Made by a program: the position numbers and the translations under genes. Shown one piece after another: positions 57,704-64,000 of a stretch of 64,000 nucleotides of DNA (the first letter of the stretch is position 1; every line of letters starts with the position of its first letter). Below the pieces are notes generated by a model. It was not told the origin of the DNA. It was given only the letters and a program-made list of their open reading frames with translations, and did not search any database. Source of the DNA: Laguncularia racemosa. Its lineage: Eukaryota > Streptophyta > Magnoliopsida > Myrtales > Combretaceae. The stretch is taken from assembly GCA_037954665.1 (NCBI GenBank), contig JBBMOL010000230.1:186001-250000 (forward strand), written 5' to 3'.

Positions 57704-59235
57704 GTAGTAAAGTTTGAGAAACTTAACAACAAAAATAAAAAAGACGCCATTTTTGGCCTCTTGACTGGATGGATAACACCTTGGTTTAGTTGGTTATCTA
57801 GAATTGGGTCTCTAGTAGGAAAATGCTCCATGAGCTAATAATCCCACGAGTATTTTGTGATTGTTAGTATTGCTTAGGGAATGGTCTAACAATCTGGAGT
57901 AATATATCATCCAAAAAGTTCTCTATAGGTTGACTAATTGGTGATAGGAAACATCTCAAGGATTGTTTAGGAGTGTGTTATTGTAAGTGGAATAGCTGAT
58001 GATAGGAAGCATCTTATCGGACTAGCAAACTTGAAGAGAAGATTGTCTTAAGAAGCGCTCTTACGAGCTAGCTACCTGTCAACAGAAGCGTCTGGCTAAG
58101 CTAGTGACTGTTTAAGGAAAACATCTTCGAAGAGTGCTCTTGTGAGCTGACTAATCGGTTATCGACAAACTTGAAAAAGTGCTCCTATGAGCTAACTAAT
58201 TGATAGATTCGAAAAGTTCTCATCTGAGCTAACTAATCGATAGCTTCAAAAAGTGCTCTTCTGACTAACTGATAGATTCGAAAAGTGCTCATATGAGCTA
58301 ACTAATCGATAGCTTCAAAAAGTGCTCTTCGGAGCTAACTTCAAGCAAGGGTATTTAGGAAAGTGCCCCTTTTGTGGGCTAACTAGCCTATAGTGAGAGG
58401 ACATGCCTCAAAAGGTGCCCTTATGGGTTGACATTTTTGAAGGGATGTTTAGGAAAGTGCCCCATTGTGGGTTGACTAACCTATGGTGGGAAGTGTCTTC
58501 TTAGACTCACGAAGTTAGGGAAGAAATGTTTCGAGAGGTACCCTTACAAGCTGACCTTGAGAAAAGATATTTAGGGAAGTGTCGCATTGTGGGCTTACTA
58601 ACCTACGCGTGGAGAAATATTTAAGGAAGTGCCCCATTGTGGGCTGACTAACCTATAGTAGGAAGACACGTTCGAAAGGTGCCCCAATGTGCTGACCCTA
58701 CGAGAGGATGTTTAGGGAAGTGCCCTAATGTGGGCTGACATTTTGAAGGGGATGTTTAGACAAGTGCCTATTGTGGGCTGACTAATCTTATGCTTTTGAA
58801 AATGCTTCTACTGACTGAGTTAAATGATTTGATGTTTTCATGATATGTGGATGATAGTTATTTGTTTTAATATGCTTACCAATTTATTGCGGATAGCAAC
58901 CAAACAACCGAACCTTCGTGCCAGTTTGCTTCTCATTCGCTTATAGGGTTGAAGATCTTGATGCACTTCCTTTCATGTGCACATGGCTCTTTTGACGGTA
59001 GTGTTATCCTACTAATGCACCAGGTTTAATGCTCAAAAGTAGGTAGAATTATATCACAAAATTTATTGAGATTCATTTTCAATGTTTATTATTCACTGGT
59101 GAAGTGGTAAGTAATGTGTTTAGGAATGTTTTTTTTAATGAGAATTTGTTGGAATTATCGACCATTCAGAGACATTAACTTTGCTTGTAAAAAATGAAAA
59201 CTAGACTCAACGAAATTTGTATTGAATATTGGCTT
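57704..59235 (-). repeat. E10 3' untranslated region with degenerate tandem repeats
   Basis: Between 57860 and 58800 units of about 35-60 bp recur, with cores such as AGTGCTC..GAGCTAACTAATCGATAG and AAGTGCCCCATTGTGGGCTGA. Two neighbouring longer units (about 70 bp, near 58203-58330) are almost identical, showing a higher-order duplication. Such hypervariable repeats downstream of pol are known from Tat/Ogre elements. No gene is present. Confidence 0.75.
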
Positions 59236-60540
59236 TCATAAACAATGACAAAATTTCAATTCCCTTGCCAAATGATAGTACATCTTCACAGCATTTGCAT
59301 TAATGGGGTCTCTCAATTCTGGACCGTCCATTTGAGTTAGTATCAAAGCACCTCCTGACAATATCTTCTTCACCACATATGGACCCTCATAGTTTGGGGT
59401 AAATTTCCCTCTGGAATCTTGGGCATTCAAGAGAACCTTCTTTAGCACCAGATCCCCTTCTTTAAAGCATCGAGGCCTCATTTTCTTATTAAATGCTCGG
59501 GCCATCCCTTGTTGGTAACACTGGCCGTGACATAATGCAGTGAGTCTTTTTTCATCAATCAGATTCAACTGATCAAGCCTCTTCTTTACCCAATCTGATT
59601 CAGTTAACTGCGTTTCTGACAGAATTCTAAATGATGGTATTTCGACCTCGATTGGCAAGACTGCCTCAGTACCATATACCAGAGAATATGGGGTAGCTCT
59701 AGTAGATGTTCTAATTGAGGTCCTATAAGCCATGAGAGCAAACGGCAACATCTCGTACCAATCTTTGTAAGTGATTGTCATTTTTTTGATGATCTTTTTG
59801 ATATTCTTGTTGGCTGCTTCTATTACCCCGTTCATCTGAGGTCAGTAGGGAGTTGGATTTCTATGGATTATGTGGAATTGTTGACATAAACCTGTCATCG
59901 ATTTGTTGTTAAGATTGGTACCGTTGTCTGTAATGATTGACTCAGGAACTCCGTATTGAGCTATTATGTCCCTCTTCGAGAATCGGACTATTACCCCTTT
60001 GGTGACATTGGTATATGATGAAGCTTCTACCCACTTAGTGAAGTTATCAATTGCTACCAATATGAACCTGTGGCCGTTGGATGCTGTCGGAGTGATTGGG
60101 CCGATTATGTCGATTCCCCACATGGAGAAAGGCTATGGTGCTGACAACAAGTGCAACTCGTTGGGCGGAACATTTATTCGGTTTGCGTACACTTGACACA
60201 AATGACAATGCTTGACATATTTTATGCAATCTGATTCCATGGTTAACCAATAGTAACCCAACCTCATGATCTTTCGAGCCAACATGTAGCCGTTCATATG
60301 AGGTCTACATACCCCTTCATGCACTTCTTTCATCAGTTCACATGCCTCATTTTTATCCACATATCTTAGCAAGGTGGTATCAGAGGAGCTTTTGTAAAGT
60401 ATAGACCCACTTAATAAGAAATGACTTGCTAACCTTCTGAGTGTTCTCTGGTCATTCTTGCTAGCCATTTCAGGGTATTTGCTTTCTTGGAGAAAAGTTT
60501 TGATGTCGTGATACCAAGGCTTGTCATCCTGTGCTTTTTC
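59236..60540 (-). pseudogene. pol: E10 integrase
   Basis: The zinc finger is HEGVCRPHMNG...CIKYVKHCHLC (about 60340-60190). The catalytic core is SMWGIDIIGPI (Asp), SIITDNGTNL (Asp) and GVIEAANKN (Glu), so all three acidic residues remain. The C-terminal part ends ARELKFCHCL at 59236. Stops at 60133 and 59842-59836 break the frame. Otherwise it is well preserved compared with E4. Confidence 0.9.
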
Positions 60541-61120
60541 AATTACTAAACACTAGGCGGGCCGATTTTCGATGTCTATTTTCAACGGTTGGACTTCAGC
60601 TCCCCCTATTATCTGAATCATAGATGCTAGTGTGGCGAGTACATCTGCAAACTGATTCTGAGTTCTCGGGACATATGTGAAAGTGATTGCCTCGAATTCT
60701 TCGATTAGCTCTATTAAATGTTGATGGTATGGCACCAGTTTGGGGTCTTTAGTCTTGTATTCCCCTCTTGTCTGTAACATGATAAGTGATGAATCTTTGT
60801 ACACTTCTAATTCACAGATTTCCATGTGGCAAGCCATTTTGAGGCCAAGGATGCACGCCTCATATTCCTCGATATTATTGGTATATGGAAATGTGAGCCT
60901 TGTTGCTGAAGGGAATTGTGTTCCATCTGAGGATATCAACACTGCCCCGATCCCACAACCGAATACATTGGCAACTCCGTCAAAGAACATCTTCCACTTA
61001 AGGTTCTGCTTTATCCCACGGTCTTCTATTGGTGTACCTTCCATTGTTAATATATTTTCATCAAGGAATTGGGCTTGTAGTTCTTGGGAATCTCCCTCGA
61101 TAGGGTGTTCTGCCAATTGG
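60541..61120 (-). pseudogene. pol: E10 second (archaeal-type) RNase H
   Basis: The 187-codon frame reads WKMFFDGVANVFGCGIGAVL, NNIEEYEACILGLKMA, EVYKDSSLIM and NQFADVLATLASM. The acidic residues of the RNase H fold (FDG, EYEA, KDSS, AD) are visible. Position after the retroviral-type RNase H and before integrase identifies the Tat lineage, where this extra domain is known. It is the best preserved domain of E10, though the neighbouring frames are broken. Confidence 0.88.
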
Positions 61121-62740
61121 TCGGCTAAAGATTGCCTTTCATCAAGTTTTGATTTATGTATGTGATGTCAAACTCCGATAAGAGCATTTTCCATTTAGAG
61201 ATTCTTCCTATCAAAACGGGTTTCTCTGCCAAGTACTTCAGAGGATCATGTCTTGTCAACAGCTCAATATGATAGTAAAGGGTGTATTGCCTTAACCGGT
61301 GCATGACCCAAATCAAAGCACAGTAAGTCCTCTCTACTTCTGAATACCTCTGTTCCCCTTCTGTAAATTTCTTGCTTAGTTAATATATGAAACGCTCTCT
61401 TCCCTCTTCATCTTTTTGCCCCAACACGCATCCCATGGATTCAGGGAGTATCGTGAGGTATAAGAATAAGGGCTTCCCTTGCTTCGGGATTATCAAGACT
61501 GGGGGCTTTACGAGATAGTCTTTAATCGTCTTGAATGCTTCTTCACATTCGTCGTCCCATTCTACTACAGCATTCTTTTTCAACAGACGAAATAGTAGAC
61601 GGCATTTATCTGTGAGTTGTGAAATAAAACGAGCTATATAATTCAACCTTCCCAGCAGACCTCTTACTTCTTTGACAGTGTGTGGAGAAGGTAGCTCTAG
61701 TATAGACTTTACTTTGTTAGGGTCGATTTTAATACCTTCCCGGCTTATGATAAACCTTAACAATTTTCCCATTGTAACCTCGAAAGTACACTTTTCTGGG
61801 TTTAACTTGAACTGAAATTTTCTCAGTCGTTTAAACAACTTTCTCAGGACATCTATATGGCTCTCTTCTTCCTTAGACTTGGCTATTATGTCGTCGAAGT
61901 ATACTTTGACTTCTCGATGCATCATGTTATGAAGTATCGCGACCATAGCTCTCTGGTACGTTGCCCCGACGTTTTTCAGGCCGAAGGGCATGACTTTATA
62001 ACAGAAAGTCCCCCATGTTGTGATGAAAGTCGTCTTCGTTTTATCTTCTTCAACCATTTTTATCTGGTTATATCTTGAGAAACCGTCCATAAACGAGAAA
62101 AGATGGTTTCCTGTAGTGTTGTCCACTAGAATATCAATGTGAGGTATGGGGAAGTTATCTTTTAGTGTTGCTTGGTTTAAGTCCCGGAAGTCTACACACA
62201 CGTACTTTTCCATTCTTTTTCAGAACGGGGACTATATTAGCCACCCATTCTAGGTAGTCAGATACTTCAATGAACCCTACTTCTAGCAGTTTCTTGACTT
62301 CCTCTTTAATCTTTAGTAAGATGTCAGGCCTAAATCTTCTCAATTTCTGTTTTTTAGGTTTGACATCTTCCTTTGTGGGAAGCTTATGAACCACTATTGA
62401 TTGGTCTAGTCTTGGCATGTCACCATATGACCAAGCGAACACATCTGCATACTCAGTTAACAACTTGGTCATCTTACGTTTTTACTCGGCACTCAAACTG
62501 GTCCCGATCTTGAGGTTTTTAGGTTTCTCTATGCTTCCTAGACTTACTGTCTCCACCGGCTCGTCGATTGAAATTCCGCTCTGTTTATGTTTTTGCCAAT
62601 TTTCTAGTATTATTTCGTGGTCAAGGATATCGCCTCCAACAACTGACCCAGCAGCGTTGGAAACGATATCAGCGTTTTTATTTTCTACCTGCGCGAAATG
62701 TCCTTGATGTTCAATGGTAGGAGATTTGGATGAAGTAAAA
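61121..62740 (-). pseudogene. pol: E10 RT and first RNase H
   Basis: From 62710 an acidic linker leads to LLTEYADVFAWSYGDMP and KKLLEVGFIEVSDYLEWVAN. A frame change near 62200 follows, then VCVDFRDLNQATLKDNFPIP and the active site VKVYFDDIIAKS (YFDD where Tat elements usually have YVDD). RNase H text includes EGEQRYSEVERTYCAL and YYHIELLTRHDPLKYL. A stop at 61380, a stop at 62472 and a frame change near 61120 disable it. LPESMGC stands where the catalytic Asp region of RNase H (usually N/DA...) is expected. Confidence 0.88.
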
Positions 62741-62890
62741 TGAAAGTAGATATATATAAGTAAGACAAACTGTAATTTATTGAATTATATAAAGAAGTCT
62801 CAATAAAAATCATTTAACAATCGTTCCCTATCCTTGAGCTGACCTAGGGCTATCAATAGGATAACAGAACCAATTATTGAGAGCTGGATG
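62741..62890 (-). other. E10 linker, degraded
   Basis: A short stretch between protease and RT. No frame stays open, and T/A-rich insertions are visible. Confidence 0.4.
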
Positions 62891-64000
62891 CTATTTGGAT
62901 GTGCGAGGGGTTGGACTCTTATTGCTAACGTCATCTTCGCTTATCCTTGCCTCTTGAATGGTAGTTGCTTGTCTGAATGATTTTTGGAGGGGTGGAATGC
63001 GCATCTGGGTGTGGCTTGGCTTCTTTTTCTTCCTGCCTCTGACACCTCTAGTTTGTGCTTCTTCTTGGGCTGTAGGAACGTACCCTAGTCCAAACGTCCC
63101 TTGATGCCCCTCCTTGAATTGATGGCCTTCCTTGCTGGTCACCATATTCACCTCATTGAATATCTGGAGACCAAGGTCTTCGGAACCATCATCCCTAATG
63201 TATGGTATGGCGGTTTCTTTGTAGATGGCATAATCTTGTTCTCCCAATACTGTGACAATCTGCCCATTTGTGATGAATTTGACCTTCTGATGGAGACTTG
63301 AGGGTATGGCTCCAGTGGTATGTATCCATGGCCTTCCCAAAAGTAGATTGAAAGATCTTGGGATGTCGAGGACTTGGAAAGATATGTAGAACACTTGCGA
63401 GCCAATCTCTACCGGCAAGTTTATTTCTCCTACTATGTCTCTTTTTGACCCGTCGAAAGCCCTGGCCATTGTCGAGTTAGGTTTAATATTGCTTGGATCG
63501 ACCCCCAATAAGTCGAGGGTAGCCAATGGGAAAACATTGAGGGACGACCCGTTGTCGATGAGTACTCGGGAGACAATCGTGTCGTTGCACTTCACCACTA
63601 TGAATAGTGGTTTTGTATGTTGGTCTCCATCTTCTCCTAACTCTTCAGGGGAGAAAGATATCTGGTCCATGGTGAAGATAGAATCTGCCACATGGCTTAA
63701 TTTGTTTGTAGCGATGCCTTCTGGTACTCGGATCTATTTGAGCACTTTGAAGAGTGCTTCCTTATGGGGCTCGAAGGTTGTGAGGAGGCCCATGACTGAT
63801 ATTTGGGTTGGAACCTTGTTGAGTTGTTCTGTGATCTTATATTCGCTCGCCTTGACCATTTTTGTAAATGCAGAGAGTTCCTCTTCCTTTTCCCCTCCTA
63901 TCTTCGTGTTGGGCTCCTCAGTTGAGATTTTATATTTCGGGTCATATACTCTTCCAAAGCGGGTGATTCCTCTTACCATAGGGGGTCACTCTTGCTCGAG
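62891..64000 (-). pseudogene. pol: E10 gag end and protease
   Basis: 63979-63734 encodes a gag end (EKEEELSAFTKMVKASEYK, VPTQISVMGLL). After one stop the protease frame (63691-62891) has VLIDNGSSLNVFPLATL (DNGS active site), FNLLLGRPWIHTTGAIPSSL and HQKVKFITNGQ, all typical of Tat proteases. Past the protease come YIRDDGSEDLG, a QFKEGHQGTFGLGYVPT motif and a basic end. The frame starts beyond the window. Confidence 0.88.

Larger units (their letters stand above)
55650..64000 (-). mobile_element. E10: Tat-type gypsy element (right edge cut)
   Basis: On the minus strand, from right to left: gag end, protease, RT-RNase H, a second (archaeal-type) RNase H, integrase, a long 3' untranslated region with tandem repeats, the PPT and a 3' LTR of about 2 kb. 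The extra RNase H between the first RNase H and integrase is the hallmark of the Tat (Ogre/Retand) lineage. It inserted into E9 gag. Its 5' LTR is outside the window. Confidence 0.88.

Noticed and set aside
1..64000. CRISPR arrays, bacterial operons, attachment sites or origins
   Set aside because: Nothing of the kind is present. Direct repeats are LTRs or minisatellites of plant retroelements.

Overview
The window looks like nuclear DNA of a flowering plant, probably a eudicot, and almost all of it is Ty3/gypsy LTR retrotransposon sequence. The evidence is several LTR families bounded by TG...CA, gag-protease-RT-RNase H-integrase reading frames, tRNA-type primer sites, polypurine tracts and 5-bp target duplications. 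The DNA is AT-rich. I find no convincing host gene, rRNA or functional tRNA gene, and the species cannot be named from the sequence. Every retroelement gene carries stops, frameshifts or deletions.

Left and centre (1-40 kb). A minus-strand family-A element (1-1314) sits in a family-B LTR (1315-1890). A fragment follows with an integrase tail and LTR (E7, 2511-3970). The centre is one nest, resolved by target duplications. E4 (4199-37350, TSD CAACA) is an old CRM-like element inserted in an Athila/Tat-like remnant, E6. E4 was split by the Athila-type element E5 (5444-17640, minus, TSD AGAAG) and by E2 (18007-32660, family B, TSD ATGAT). E2 holds E3 (19053-29601, CRM-like, TSD TCATC), and E3 holds E1 (21988-25757, family A, TSD CCAAG).

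Right (40-64 kb). A solo LTR (41045-43896) contains a second solo LTR (41758-43195). AT-rich DNA with no recognised genes follows, holding a minus LTR insertion with a duplicated U5/primer-site module (47219-48436). Next come two nested gag-protease elements lacking RT and integrase (E8, 52603-53770; E9, 53771-about 55690). A Tat-type element (E10) with an extra RNase H runs off the right edge on the minus strand.

How the parts work together. E3, E4, E5 and E10 carry a complete but decayed enzyme set. E1 and E2 have intact LTRs, primer sites and target duplications but no RT or integrase, so they must have been mobilised in trans. Both keep one homologous reading frame: a gag N-terminus, an unrecognised module and a tail encoded by the 3' LTR. 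This chimeric gene, the palindromic TATA module shared by the A/B/E7-type LTRs, and a U3-like region before the Athila env-like gene are the most unusual features.
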